Assembly (NCBI GenBank): GCA_023614405.1
Contig: CM042694.1
Span: 482,147,392 to 482,211,391 of the forward strand
From: Avena insularis
Lineage: Eukaryota; Streptophyta; Magnoliopsida; Poales; Poaceae
Direction: 5' to 3'
DNA: 64,000 nt
Part shown: piece by piece, positions 23,501 through 36,041 of the stretch
Layout: each line of letters begins with the position of its first letter
Position numbering within the stretch: the first letter of the stretch is position 1
Position numbers and translations under genes: made by a program
Notes under the pieces: model-generated
What the model was told of the DNA's origin: nothing
What the model saw: only the letters and a program-made list of their open reading frames with translations
Databases searched by the model: none

Positions 23501-24378
23501 GCGCGGTGGTGCTAGTGTGGTCCACGGCTCGGCTACGATCGTGGGTTGGACAGGGGGTGGCGGTAGGCTGTGGCGATGCTACTGGACATCCTGGATGGGC
23601 GCGGGGTGGTCTGGTGTGAGCTGGACATGGTCGACCAACGATGACCACAAACCGACGGCGCTCCATTGTGCTCCACGGCGAAGGGGGGAGCTGGTCTGGG
23701 CTAGGTTAGGCTTAGGGGAGACAGGGAAGTAACTAGGGGGGCGTTTGGTCGATGATGACTGTACAAAACAGTGAAGTTAGGCTAGAGGTTTTTCTGTGCA
23801 TGCCAAGTGTTTGTGTTAATGGCCGTATGAAATTTACTTTTGAATTTTTTATTCAAATTTTTTGAGTGATCTTAGATTAAGTTGGAGAGGTCAAGGGGAA
23901 TTGATTTGGTGGTTTTTTAAAAAGTGGGATCTTAACACATACACTTGATTCAATTTACAAATGTCCTTTAAATTAATTTGAAAGATGTTTTTGTAAGTTT
24001 GTAAAGTGGGCATTGATACACTCTTACTTGGTCTAGCAAGGGGTGAAAAGAAATATAATTGTTTCTGTTGGAAATCTTCTTCTAGGAACACACAAAGTGG
24101 CCTAGTGGTCAACTTTGGCTAAAATGACCATTTGCTTTATTTAATCTTATTTGATTTCTTTTTCTTTGGATTTGGTTTGTAAATGGTCTAGAGGATGTAG
24201 TATTCACCCTTAAACCATTTCACATCATTTAGAACAATCAAGCATGGCATATACACTCAATTCTACACTAATGCAAACACACATGCATTCACATTTATTT
24301 TCTTAATAAAAGTTTTTGTTAACCCTAAATTGGGTGCTTAGGATTTAATAACCTTGATTAAAGTTTTGGGATGTTACA
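20507..24378 (-). repeat. C1 5' LTR (about 3.9 kb)
   Basis: Bounded by TGTAACATCCC (minus strand, from 24378) and TGTTGACA next to the primer site. The stretch 22860-23720 is GC-rich and gives many unsupported open frames. The rest is AT-rich. It matches 1-459 and 6910-8166. Confidence 0.88.
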
Positions 24379-24870
24379 CACTATCATCACCACTCCATAC
24401 CGTTGTAACAATTGGGTTGAATCTTGCATAGTTCTTAGGGGAAACTTTCTCGGTGTTGATTACTCCTTGTAGTTGATGCTATTGAGTGAACCATTGAATT
24501 ATCGTTTATGTTCAGATTGTTACTTATCATTATATCATCTCTAATCTTGATCCATATGATGTCTTGTGAGTAGTTTGTTTAGTTCTTGAGAACATGGGAG
24601 AAGTCATGTTGTTAGTAGTGGAATTGTGTTGAGAAAGATTCAATAGTTTGTTATTTAAGTTATGGTGTTATTCTTCTAATGGTGTCATGTGAACATCGAC
24701 TACATGACACTTCACCTTTATGGGCCTAGGGGAATGCATTGTGTATTTGGCTACTAATCGTAGGGGTTGCCGGAGTGACAGATACCTGAACTCCCATTAG
24801 GAAACCCTTGCACAAGGGATGTCAGGGTCTCAGAGTTTAAGGCTGTGGTTAGGTTTCTATCTTAATTACT
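24379..24870 (+). repeat. Internal fragment of a B-family LTR
   Basis: The segment is collinear with 52721-53208 of the B LTR and nearly identical by eye. It is squeezed between two C-family LTRs whose 5' ends face each other. Confidence 0.85.
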
Positions 24871-26809
24871 GTAACACCCCAAAACTTCTAATCAAGACTA
24901 TCAAGTTCAAATCACCCAAAGTTAGGGTTAACTAAAACTTTTGTTAATAATTTAAATATGAATGCATGTGTGTTTTGCATTAGTGTAGAATTGAGTGTAA
25001 TTGCCATGCTTGATTGCTACAAATGATGTGGAATGGTTTAAAGGTGAATACTACATCATATAGGCCAATTACAAATAAAATCAAAAGAAAAAGAAATCAA
25101 ATATGAATAAATAAAGCAAATGGTCATTTTGGCCAAAGTTAACCACTAGGCCACTTTGAGTGTTCCTAGAAGAGAAATTTTAACAGAAACAATTCCACTT
25201 CTTTTCAGCCCTTGCTAGACCAAGTAAAAGTGTATCAAGGCCCACTTTACAAACTTACAAAAACCTCTTTCAAATCATTTTAATGGATAGTTGAAAATTG
25301 AATCAAGTGTATGTGTTAAGATCTCACTTTTTCAAAAACCCATCAAACCAATTCCATTTAACTTCTCCAAGCAACCAGAGACACTCAAGCTTAAGTTAAG
25401 ATCACTCAAAAAATTTGAATCAAAATTTTCAAACTAATTCTCTTGCGGCCATTTCATCAAACACCTGGTTTACACTAACTAAGCAGCTGCCTAACTTCAC
25501 TATTTTGCACAGTGATCATCGACCATTTGGTCTCCCCTTAACCCCCTTGTCCCCTCTAGTGTCGAGAAGCACCCAGACCAACCCCCCTTTGGCTGTTATG
25601 CATAGTGGAGCGCCGCCAGTTTCTGGTCGTTGCTGGTCGACCATGGACAGAGCGCCAGGAGCTTCGCCGCCCTCGCCTACGACGTGCACCAGACACGCCG
25701 CACTCCACCTCCACCCCTGTCCAAGCCACGACCCCTGCTAAGCCCTAGACCACCCTAGCTACGCCACGCACCATGTCTCTACGCCATGTCCAGAGCGCGC
25801 CAACTTGCCGCGCTTGACCAACTCGCACAGACCGCGCCTCGCCATCGTCGCGCACGCTCACGCTCGCCATGACCACAAAGAACCCGAGACAACCCGTTCG
25901 CTGCTCGCGCTCAAGAAGCTGCCGCCGACGCCAAGAACACCTTCAGATCCGGCGGAGCGCCGCACGCTCCCGACCAAACCACACCGCCCCACGCCTCGCC
26001 ATTACGCCCATAAGAACCGCTAGGGAACACAGCATCGTCCACCTACCTCCGCCATGACAATAGCAGCATGTAGCGACGCCACCGTTGAGCTCGCGCCTGC
26101 ACCGTTCGATCCCCTCGCCACAATATAAAAGGAGGCCACCCCGCCTCCATTATCCACACAAACACCCTCACCACTCCTCACTGATCCTCTCCCACTTCTT
26201 CCCGAAGCAAGGCGAGCTCTCCCTCGCTGAAATTTGCCCGAGTCCGCCGCTGCTGGAGGAGAAGGACAATGTCGATTCCGACCACCCCAAGACCTGCCAC
26301 GACCATGCCTCGAACCGTCGTTGCCTACCACGTCGATCACCCCCGTCATCGACCCTAGCTGGAGCCCAGGTGAGCCTAGCCAGACCCTCACCGCCGTGTT
26401 AGGGTTAAAACCTCACTGGTGTTGTTCGTCGTCGATGATGAACCGTATTTGTTATATTAGATTCTAATCGCAGGGCTCTAGTTGAATGATACCGTTTCAG
26501 TTAAACTGAGTCACTGACTAGTGGGGCCGTTCTGTCAGTAGCCCGCTGTGCTGTGTAGTGCAGTTGGGCCGGCCCATTTAACTTTCCCGCGCAACCCAGG
26601 AAATTCAAATATTGATTTTCCATTTTAGTTTAAACTAGTTTCTGACCATAGATTCAAAAATCAATTCAGAGAGTTTCACTGAACCAAATTGCATGATTCA
26701 AAGTTTTCTAGAAAGGTATTTAAATTATCTATCCAAGCCCGTTGGATTTAAATCATTTGGAGCTAGAGATAATCTATAGTAAAAATAATAAGACAGAGAC
26801 TTTTGCAAC
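24871..26809 (+). repeat. C2: truncated C-family LTR, inverted relative to C1
   Basis: It starts TGTAACACCCC and follows the C1 5' LTR in opposite orientation, with clear divergence, so it belongs to a related subfamily. It is cut at 26809 by an A-type LTR. Its GC-rich middle (25540-26400) gives spurious frames. Confidence 0.82.
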
Positions 26810-27936
26810 TGATGTCTACGCACTTCTATTCTTGTAGACAGTTGTTGGGCCTCCAAGTGCAGAGGTTTGTAGAACAACAGCAAGTTTTCCCTTAAGTGGA
26901 TTACCCAAGGTTTATCGAACTCAGGGAGGAAGTGGTCAAAGGTATCCCCTCTCAAGCAACCTCAAATCAAGATACAAGAAGTCTCTTGTGTCCCCAACAC
27001 ACCCAATACACTTGTCAGGTGTATAGGTGCACTAGTTCAGCGAAGAGATAGTGAAATACAAGTGGTATAGATAATTATAAGTGGTAGTGGTGATAGAAAA
27101 TAACTTGATGGCGTGGAAGAGACTAAAGTAAAACTGAAATAAAGAAGGGAGCAAGCAAACATGTAACAAATCCAGTAGCAAACGGTGTTTCAATGCTTAG
27201 AAACAAGGTCTAGGGATCATACTTTCACTAGTGAACACTCTCTCATAAATATATTCTTCCTTATGATACTACGCTGAACTACTCTCCGGTTGGACACTCT
27301 AATCGTTGGTAGGGCTATAACAGCACACCTCAAAGTAAGCCTTTCCCATCTAGAAAACCCCACACTGTCACCTTGAGCACTAGATGAGTCCAACAAACAC
27401 CACAATTTCATAGAAAGATCCAACTCCAAATATAACTCATAACAAGTATTTGTAATCTCTAGCCTAAGTGCCACCGTGGTGAGCACACTGTCACTTTCAC
27501 AAACATGGGGAGAGCAGAGATCTATTAAAGCACTCGAGTAGCAAGGTAGATCTATAGATTACAAGCTCAGGATCTCAATAAGGTCATGCATAGAGAGAGA
27601 GAGAGATGAACACATAGCTACCGGTAAAACCCTTAGCCTCGAGAGATAACTACTCCCTCCTCATCATGGGAATCAGCAATGGTGATGGAGATGGCGGTGG
27701 AGATTGATGGAGATGGCTCCGGGGGCACTTCCCGTCTGCAGTGGTCTTGAACAGAGACTTCTGTCCCCAATCTCCCTTCGGTATGGGCGCAAGGGAACTT
27801 TTCGTGGATTTTTGATTGATGATTTAGGGTTTTGGTATCGGGAGGCTCTTATAGGCGAAGGAGGCAAGGTTGGTGGCCGGCCAGGGGGACCACACCATTC
27901 CCTGGCGCGGCCTAGGGTTGCCCGCGCCTAGGGGTG
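26810..27936 (-). repeat. Truncated A3-type LTR
   Basis: On the plus strand it starts TGATGTCTACGCAC, the reverse of the A3 LTR end, and follows the A3 LTR back to its TATA region (CTTATAGGCG near 27850). It is cut by element E at 27937, so U3 is missing. A (GA)n run lies at 27596-27605. Confidence 0.82.
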
Positions 27937-29961
27937 TGTCGTGGTGGTGTCACGGCAGATTCCATGGATAGGCTAAAGGTGGGGACTAATACATGCTAGG
28001 GGAATCCAGGGAGGGATAGTGGAGTGATTCTCCACACAGAAGATTGTATTGCTTTCCTTTCAAGATTACATGTGCTCCTAGAGCTGTATTGGCGAGAGGA
28101 GGAAGAAGGAGCTCTCTTACTCTCACCCACAGTTCACCCCCAGAACCTTAGCCAAAATTGGTATAGAAGAAAACCAAACCCCCTCTACTGAAACCCTAGC
28201 CCCCCTTATATAGAGGCGGCCTGGTCTCTGCCTAGGGCATACGTGTCATATTCCTAAGAATATGCCTCCTCTCAAAGTGGTAACCCGACCGGGGTGCTTT
28301 TCCCCCGCGTCACACATGCTTTAGCTACGTGATCCTCTGCGGCGCCCGCGTCAGCCGACACGGGTGTCGTCACCCTTGTCGGCCATGACCCGATGGTCCT
28401 GCCCTTGCTTGCTTCGCTCATGCAGTGCGTACCGGGCCTTCTTTTTGACCAGAGAGATTCCTTCCTTCTCCCAGAAGATAAACGGGACCCGGATCATGGT
28501 AGATCCGGCTATACCTGTTCCTGCATACAAGTTAGACAAGCACTTCCGACTTACTCCTTAAGTCGGTTGATATAATGTTAGGCGACCCCCCTGGTCCGGG
28601 TTACTCCGTGATCCGGCTTGCCTGGAGGTGACCCGGCCAGCATCCACTTTGGCCTTGCCGAACCTCGGCTAACTCGGCCTTTATACCCCGGAGTGACCCT
28701 ACCCAGGGTTATCCTCCCAACATTAGTCCCTGAAGCTGGTGCGGTCTTAGCCGCCTTGGCCGCTAAGGCCACATCAGGTTCATTTATGTTCGAGCATTGG
28801 ACGTTATTTCCGATTTAGCTCTTTATCTCGGATTATGTGGATTTACGTTCCCTTCGCACGTTCCAAGTTTTCACTTGTCGGCCGGGTTACCACTTTGACT
28901 CGGATCCCATGGATTTACGTTCCCTCTGCACATTCTAATTTTTTACCTGCTGTCCGGGCTACCATGGCTCTATCCGGGCCTTGTTTCCTTCTTTCATACG
29001 CCAACCCATGTGGAGGCTAATCATTACGTTGTCTTATTTTAAGGGCCTGCATAGTAACCGCCGCAGTAATTGTCAGTTATCACTGTGCGAGGGTCACGTC
29101 ATGCCTGCCTCCTCGTTTACCGCATCAGTGTGTCACGTCATGGGATCACCTCTGCCATGTGGCCCTCCGTGTGGCTCCTCACTGATTGGCTGAGGCTGTT
29201 GATATAAGGCCACACCATGTGGCTCATTTGCAGGGCACGATCCCACTCACCCTCTTAGGGGGTGGTTAAATAGCAGAGGGGCACACCCCTTAGGATTTTT
29301 TCCTCTTCTGCGCCCCTCTGCCCATTGCTCTTCTTCTTCATCTTCCTCGCGACCGTGCCGCCACCAAGGTTTCCTAGCAGCAGCTGGCCATTGCACTTTC
29401 CTCTGCGTCTGCATTACAGCCATGCAAGAACTCCTGCCACGGGTCCTCGCCAATCCAGGCCTCTGATCCCCGCCGCCGCTAGCGCCAGCGAGGGTAGCGA
29501 GTACGAGATGACGGAGGAGGAGCTCGTCGTCGTTGAGCAAGAAATGGAGGAGGACGCCGCTGCGGCGGACCGTGGCACGTGGGCTGGGTCATGGGTCTAT
29601 CAAGATGACCTTGACTGGCTCTACCAGACCAGACGCATCCCTGCCGGCGTCGTCGCTCGTCTCCCCTCCGCCGAACTGGTCCCCTCTCCCAATCCGGGTG
29701 AGTTCGTCGTGTTCTTGTCCCACTTCCAATGGGGGTTCGGCTTGCCGGTGAGCGACTTCTTTCGGGATTGGCTTAGCACCTACCACTTGCAGCCGCACCA
29801 CCTTCCAGCCAACGCTATCACTTCTCTCTCTGCTTTTGCTTCTACGATCGAGGGCTACAATGGACTGTGGCCCACGAAGGAGCTGTGGATCCGGTTTTTC
29901 GGCCTTCGTTGTAACATCATCCCCAACATCCAAGTTGAGTCGGAGGATAAGCAGCTCACCC
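27937..29961 (-). repeat. E left LTR (3' LTR), minimum extent
   Basis: It is collinear with 41479-43510 and nearly identical. Its true inner end lies further right, because the right LTR is truncated at the equivalent of 29961. The LTR therefore includes at least the first 450 bp of the antisense gene. Plus-strand TATA-like boxes occur near 28206 and 29266. Confidence 0.75.
29266..29272 (+). promoter_or_regulatory. Possible TATA box for the antisense gene
   Basis: TTAAATA lies about 240 bp upstream of the likely start codon at 29508 and is kept at the equivalent place in the right LTR (near 42816). A promoter role is inferred from spacing only. Confidence 0.35.
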
Positions 29962-32900
29962 AATTCAGAGCTGCGTCCATATCACCCCGGAGGACTTCCG
30001 TTTTCCCCTGGGTCACCAGGCTTGACTCCTACAAAGGATGGGCCTGGACCTTCTTCTATGTCCGGAACACGGGCACCGAAGATTTGATTCGGTTGCTCCC
30101 CTATACTCTGGGTCCACCTAACCCAGAATTTTGGGAGGAGATCTCCAAGAATCCCACGGCTCTGGCCAACCAGGTTAACAAGAGGTTCGCGGAACTGAAG
30201 AAAATCGGATTGCGCAACGAGGATGCTATGATCACGTTCGTACACAACCGAATCTCTTCCCTCCAGAAGCGCACCCACAAGGTGTGCCACATGAGTTTCG
30301 GCCGCGACCCCAACCGAACCTCCTCCTTCGAGCTGAGCAACACGGAGATTTTTCGCCGGGTTAAGGCTCTCTTCACCACCCAAAAGGATTTCTCCGCTGA
30401 ATGGACGTGGGGAATTGAGCACTTTTGTCGTGACAGGCTCCCTCCCACAGTAAGCTTCGCGGGGCAAATTTACTTCAGATTAAATATATGTCGGTTTTTG
30501 TTGTATTTTTGACTCTGTTCTTCATTCCATTTCTCAGCTATTCCTTCAACAAACCCTTGAGGACGGCACGGATCCGACCCTTAAGTGGGCGCCGGACCGA
30601 GAAACCCCGGATGAGGAGGAGCCGGACCAGGAGATGTTTCTCCCTATGACCGACGCTACAAAACGACTCCAATGTAAATTCTCTTCTCTTAGAGACTGGC
30701 CCGATGATGAGGATGACTCGGATGTTGACGTGATTGAACCTGTTGAGGCTGTCCCTCTTTCTTTTGCCTTTCCGGCATCAGCTAACCCTGGTGGGCATAT
30801 CCATGAGGATTCTCCGCTTGCTACGGATGAACCGGTTCCGGTGGCACCGAAGAAGAAACGCGGAGCCGCACCAAGTTCCTCCTCCGGACCTTCTCAGCCC
30901 GCAAAAAGGCGAAAGAAGGCCGGAGACAAAGATGCCTCCAAGCCGGCAGGCAAAGCCCCGGCACGAAGGGCTCGAAAACCCAAGGAGGCCCAAACCTTGG
31001 ATGCGTAAGTCATTTTTCTCTCTGTAACCCACTTTTCCTTGCATTGTTGTAATTCCTCTTCTGACATTATTCTCTTCTGCAGGGCTCCGGTGGAGGTCCC
31101 TCAGAGCGGATCTAGCATCTCTTCACCGCTCCGATCTAGCCCTTCTCCCTTCGTGACGACGAGTCACGTCCGCTGAGCCCTATTCTAGAGGGTTCCGCGG
31201 CTGCTCCGGATTCCACACTACCTCGTCAAGAGGAGTGCAACCTTGGAGCGGGAGGGATTGGTCCAGCCGAGGCAACGGCATCCACAACTTCGGCATCGCC
31301 GCAACCAGCAGCCACCGAGTCTACCTCAACACTAGCACTGCCCCCAGCATCGGCAGCAGTTCTAGTACCAATGATCAATCAGCACCAAAGACCTGCTCGC
31401 ACCAAGAAAATCAACAACCGCACCAAGTTCTTCTGCCTCGTCCGAGTAATCTCAACCTCGGCGAGGAACTACCACAGTAGCTCCTAAGGGGAAATCCGCT
31501 GCAGTTACTTCTTCCCAGCAAGCCAAGGGAAAAAAGGCTCCGGATGCTACCAAGTCAGCATTCGTCGAGGCTAGGCAGCGAACCCTAGCGTTGATGCTTC
31601 CCAAGAAAGCTCCAGCAGCGAAGGATGCCCCTGCCGAGCCAACTGACACGCAACAAATGGTTCTGCATACTAGCCCAGCCCTTGCTTTGGTTGAGAGGAA
31701 AGAAGCGCATGCGGAGGGCTTGGTGGCACCTCATATGCTCACCGGTGAGCGGTATCCTCCGAGCCTGATTGAGTTCGTCATGAACTGGAACAAGGCGAAG
31801 TTTGTCCACAACGTCGATCTCCCGGAAAAGTTCGGCCCCGCAGAATTTTCCGCCCAAATGAACACAGCCGCCGAGGAAATTAACCTTGCGGGGCGGATGA
31901 TGGAGGTATGTCGTTTCTCCTTTACATGCCGTAGATAATAACCATTAGTCCCCGAGCCTCCGGTGGAGTAACTTGTTACTCGGCCGGATGCTCATTAGAA
32001 AACTAACGTAGCTCCATGTGAACTTCGAATATGCACACACCTAGAGCCGGGTTAAGTTCCACTTGGCCCGGAGCTTGTACACTTCGAATATGCACACACC
32101 TAGAGCCGGGTTTAGTTCCACTTGGCCCGGATCTTGTACACTTCGAATATGCACACACCTAGAGCCGGGTTAAGTTCCACTTGGCCCTAATCTTGTACAC
32201 TTCGAATATGCACACACCTAGAGCCGGGTTAAGTTCCACTTGGCCCGGATCTTGTACACTTCGAATACACACACACCTAGATCCGGGTTAAGCTCCACTT
32301 GGCCCGGATCTTGTACACTTCGAATACGCACACACCTAGAGCCGGGTTAAGTTCCACTTGGCCTGGATCTTGTACACTTCGAATATGCACACACCTAGAG
32401 CCAGGTTAAGTTCCACTTGGCCCGGATCTTGTATACTTCGAATATGCACACACCTAGAGCCGGGTTAAGTTCCACTTGGCCCGGATCTTGTACACTTTGA
32501 ATATGCACACACCTAGAGCCGGGTTAAGTTCCACTTGGCCCGGATCTTGTACACTTCGAATATGCACACACCTAGAGCCGGGTTAAGTTCCACTTGGCCC
32601 GGATCTTGTACACTTCGAATATGCACACACCTAGAGCCGGGTTAAGTTCCACTTGGCCCGGATCTTGTACACCAAGCTAATTTATGCTTTTGTACATTTT
32701 TCAGGTGACCACCAATCGCCGGAGTGCTGAATTCCAACGCCTGCTGGATACCCACAAGATGCTACACGCAAAGCATGTTGCACTTATCGCGGAACATGAA
32801 AAAAGGGGTAAGTTTCTCCCTTGGCGCTTTTCCGTTTCTCTTCATCTTCTTCTACCGAACTAATCTCCTCATTCAGTTACTGCAGCTGCGGTGGAGGCTG

Positions 32901-34106
32901 AGAACAAGATCATGCGGAAGAACTTGGAGCAAATCAAGGGTATGTCCTTTTTGTCCGACCTTGTAGTGTTTTCCATTTCCGTTTCTCCTTGGCTCGGTAA
33001 ACATTCATTCCTCGGCTCTGCCGGGTCACCATACTATTTCAGCATCACTTGAGGATAGTGTGCCCGTGCCTGATATGATGCTGCATTTTCTCGAACAAGC
33101 GGGGCAGCATCAAGCCGAGCTGAAGAAAAAAGATGATGAGCTCGCTCTCCTCCGGACCAAGGACAATGATATTGCCAAGCTCAAGGCTGAGATGGAAAAG
33201 ATGAAGGCCCAGCACCAAACCGAGCTCCAAAAGGTTGGCCAGAACTTCACAGAAGAGCGCGAGCGCCTTACTCTCCGGATCTCCAAGGACCAGGAGCTAC
33301 TCAAAGAATCTGACATCCATCTTGGATCAGCAAACGCTGAGCTTGAGCAACTTCGCAAGAGACGCGATGACTGCATCAAGGAGTTGACCCGGATTCACAG
33401 CCACATTCACGTAAGTTCCTTTCCCTTATCCGACATAATTCTCCGGGTTTCTTCATATGTCTTTTCTTCAGCTTCTTCCTCTGCCTTGTTTCCAGGCCAC
33501 TTTCAAGTGGGTACTCCTATTGCGAGCGCTGTTGTTGCCAATTTCCGCCGAAAGAGGGGTACTCCCGTCGCTCTTGACGGTGAGAGCATTCCCTTAGACA
33601 TGGAGGACCTATTGGTCAGCCTGTCATCTCGCGTGGAAATCATCAAGAACTACAACAAGGATCTCCTCGACGTTTCAGTCCGAGTTTTCAACACGTTCTG
33701 GTCCAGTGAGAGCGCTCCGAAGAGAATCACACTTCTTGCTGAAAAGCTATCGGATATCGAGACCCAGCTCGACCTCTGGAGAGAGTCCGCTGGGCGTGCC
33801 GCAGCTGATACTATCCTTCACCACATACTCACATGGTATGAGAAGATCGACCTCAGCCTCCTTACACGCCGGCGCACCGGATCCAGATGGACTAATGACC
33901 CGGAATGGGTAGCTCGGCGCCAGGCTTGCGCCTACAGCCTCATCGAATATTCTCCTATCCATGAATGGGTTGAAGGACCGAGCTTCCTAGAATCCGCTGG
34001 GGACGAGAACGCTGAAGACGGGTCGGATGAGGACGAAGAAGGCGATGCCTCAGATATTGAAGACAGCGAAGACGACGCCGAACTTCCTCCTCCTGCTGCT
34101 CCTTAG
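29508..34106 (+). pseudogene. Antisense multi-exon gene of element E (gypsy-associated 'transposase-like' plant domain)
   Basis: Exons with GT/AG borders can be drawn: 29508-30449, 30538-31004, 31083 to ~31906 (with internal breaks), 32705-32807, 32877-32939, 33043-33410 and ~33496-34106. Exon 1 encodes a folded domain typical of grass gypsy-associated ORFs (LWPTKELWIRFFGLR, WAWTFFYVRN). I think this is the family called putative gypsy-type transposon / Transposase_28. Exon 2 is acidic, then Lys/Arg-rich with PAKRRKK, a possible nuclear signal. The exon at 33043 is a long coiled coil. The last exon ends in an acidic Asp/Glu stretch and Pro/Ala. Exon 3 contains a TGA near 31176 and frameshifts, and one late junction does not keep frame, so this copy is probably dead. 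Function unknown. Confidence 0.7.
32023..32671 (+). repeat. Minisatellite, 11 units of 59 bp
   Basis: Units start at 32023 and every 59 bp to 32613, with only a few substitutions between units. Each carries CTTCGAATATGCACACACC and CCGGG ... CCCGG arms that could pair. The array lies in the intron before the exon at 32705. The motif GCCGGGTTAAGTT recurs once at 34197, outside the array. Confidence 0.95.
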
Positions 34107-34719
34107 GTGAAAAAACTCGAAAATTTATCAGATCCCCAATATGCCGGGTGCAACTGTATGCTGTGTATATGTGATATTTTGCTACTAAGTTCTTATGCCG
34201 GGTTAAGTTGGGCGTAGTCCCCGAGTTTCTTTTTCTTGTTCGTCTAATCTTTTGGCTCTGATCGTGTCTACCTTGATTCGGTTTTATGACTTACGAATCC
34301 AAGCTTCAAAAATCGTCTTAACAATACTAAGAAACTTTCAGACTTAGCTCAAAAAATAAAGCTGCATAATAACTTGAAAATAAATACAGGGTTAGTCCGA
34401 AAAACAAACGTTAGCTCGAATAAATTCGTTTCCTTAGTCGCTTTTCATGTGTTACACAATTCCAAACTTGTTCTCTTGCTTGCCATGAAGCCAATTCTTG
34501 TTGGACAGCAGCAAGTCGAAGAGTTGGGTTTTTGGTGCTCACACATTACTAATCCAGGTTAAGTAGAACAAATTATTCCAGCTAACGCACAAGAGACGAT
34601 AACAATAATTATTAAGGCAGTCCCCGAGTTACTGCTCGAGGCGCTACTATTTCATTGATAAGCTCATTGCCAACATACATACCGACATATGAGATGACTC
34701 GGATACCTACACTTCTTAG
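34107..34719. other. Spacer between antisense gene and pol of E
   Basis: The two genes converge here. CTCGGGGACT-type purine-rich motifs on the minus strand (near 34218 and 34620) are candidate polypurine tracts, so the true inner end of the left LTR may lie here. No gene is seen. Confidence 0.4.
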
Positions 34720-36041
34720 CTAAGTGTAGAAAGGACGAAGTAGTGCTATATTCCACGGTCGCTTAGATTCCTCTCCGGACATGTCCGCCTTGTTCTTTTC
34801 CTGTGGCTTTGCATCTATAAGATAGTAAGAATCATTGTGCAATGCTTTGCTCATAATGAATGGCCCTTCCCATGGGGGGATAATTTATGCATGCCAGTAG
34901 TACGTTGTACCAACCGGAGCACCAGATCGCCTTCTCGAAAGACTCGGGGGCACACTTTTCGGCTATGGTAGCGTCGGAGATTTTGCTGATATATGGCGGA
35001 TCTGGACAGTGCCAGTTCTCTCACTTCTTCCAGCAGATCAACATCATTTTGCCGGGCTTCTTGCACTTCGGCTTCTGTGTATTCGGTGACCCTAGGCGAA
35101 TCATGCTCTACGTCGGCTGGTAATACAGCTTCTGCCCCGTATACCAGAAAAAACAGCGTATAGCCTATTGATCGATTCGGAGTTGTTCTTAAACTCCACA
35201 GTACTGCTGGTAGTTCTTCTATCCAGCACCCCGCTGATCTTTGCAGCAGCTCAATGAGCCGAGGTTTTATCTCGGATAATACTAATCCGTTGGATCTTTC
35301 CACTTGTCTGTTTGATGCGGGGTGAGCTATCGAGGCTACGTCGAGTTGGATCTTCTTGTCCCGGCAGAAGCGCGCAAATGCTCCTTCCGCAAAATTTGTG
35401 CCATTGTCAGTTATGATACTGTGAGGATAACCGTATCTCAAGATAATGTCTTTGAGAAATGTTACAGCCGTAGCTCCATCACATTTTCTTATAGGCTTCA
35501 CTTCAATCCATTTTGTAAACTTATCCACCATGACCAACTGTGTCATGTTTCCCCTTGCTGGTTTGAACGGGCCAACCATATCCAAGCACCATACGGCAAA
35601 TGGCCACGTAATTGGTATGGTCTTGAGTTCCTACATTGGCATATGTGTCTTAGTAGCATATCTCTGACAACCATTGCATTTTCTCACCAGATCTTCTTCT
35701 TGTTCTAAGGCACTTGGCTAGTAGAACCCATGCCAGAATGCTTTTGCCACCAAGGCTCTGGATGAAGCATGATGCCCGCATTCTCCTTGGTGTATATCTC
35801 GGAGGATGTCAAGCCCTTCTTCCGGGTCAACGCATCTCTGGAGGACATTGGTTACACTCTGTTTGTACAACTCGGAATTGATAATTGTGTATGCTTTTGC
35901 TCTCCTCTGAGTTTGCCTGGCTAACACCTCCTTAGTGGGTAACGTTCCATCTTTCAGGAATTGGAATATAGGCAGTGCCCAAGCTGGTATTGCTCGTGCA
36001 GGGAACACGTCCTCATCAATTTCCATCTGGTCTACCGGCAT
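34720..36041 (-). pseudogene. E integrase (broken)
   Basis: The N-terminal zinc-binding region lies in 36041-35718 (GHHASSRALVAKAFWHGFY), followed by a stop. The core in 35585-34851 shows Asp in MDMVGPF, Asp in ITDNGTNF and Glu in RQVERSNG, the D-D-E triad. A 1-bp shift near 34880 moves the C-terminal tail (WEGPF style) to another frame that ends at TAG 34720. In the family this enzyme integrates cDNA. The internal stop and shift make this copy inactive. Confidence 0.88.

Larger units (their letters stand above)
1..24378 (-). mobile_element. C1: chromovirus-type Gypsy LTR retrotransposon (Tekay/Del-like), nested by A1 and A3
   Basis: A minus-strand Gypsy element fills the left third of the window. 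Reading right to left it has a 5' LTR (24378 to 20507), a tRNA-iMet-type primer binding site (20503-20491), an extra ORF, gag, protease, RT, RNase H, integrase with a chromodomain-like tail, a polypurine tract next to 8167, and a 3' LTR that starts at 8166 and runs off position 1. A1 splits the 3' LTR and A3 splits the leader. The LTR 5' end reads TGTAACATCCC at both 24378 and 8166. The other LTR end reads CA on the minus strand at 20507. With the inserts removed, the internal region is about 5.8 kb. Every coding region is broken by stops or frameshifts. The lineage is inferred from the chromodomain-like C-terminus and the motif style. The left flank and target duplication lie outside the window. 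Confidence 0.9.

Noticed and set aside
22880..23732. Long GC-rich frames of 98-200 codons
   Set aside because: They are in the GC-rich part of the C1 LTR. Copies at 7064-7534 and 25415-26467 do not keep the frames.
28351..29193. Frames of 60-70 codons repeated at 41895-42800
   Set aside because: They are the two LTRs of E read in chance frames; duplication explains the similarity.
31990..32680. CRISPR-like array
   Set aside because: The 59-bp units abut with no spacers and sit in a plant retroelement intron; it is a minisatellite.
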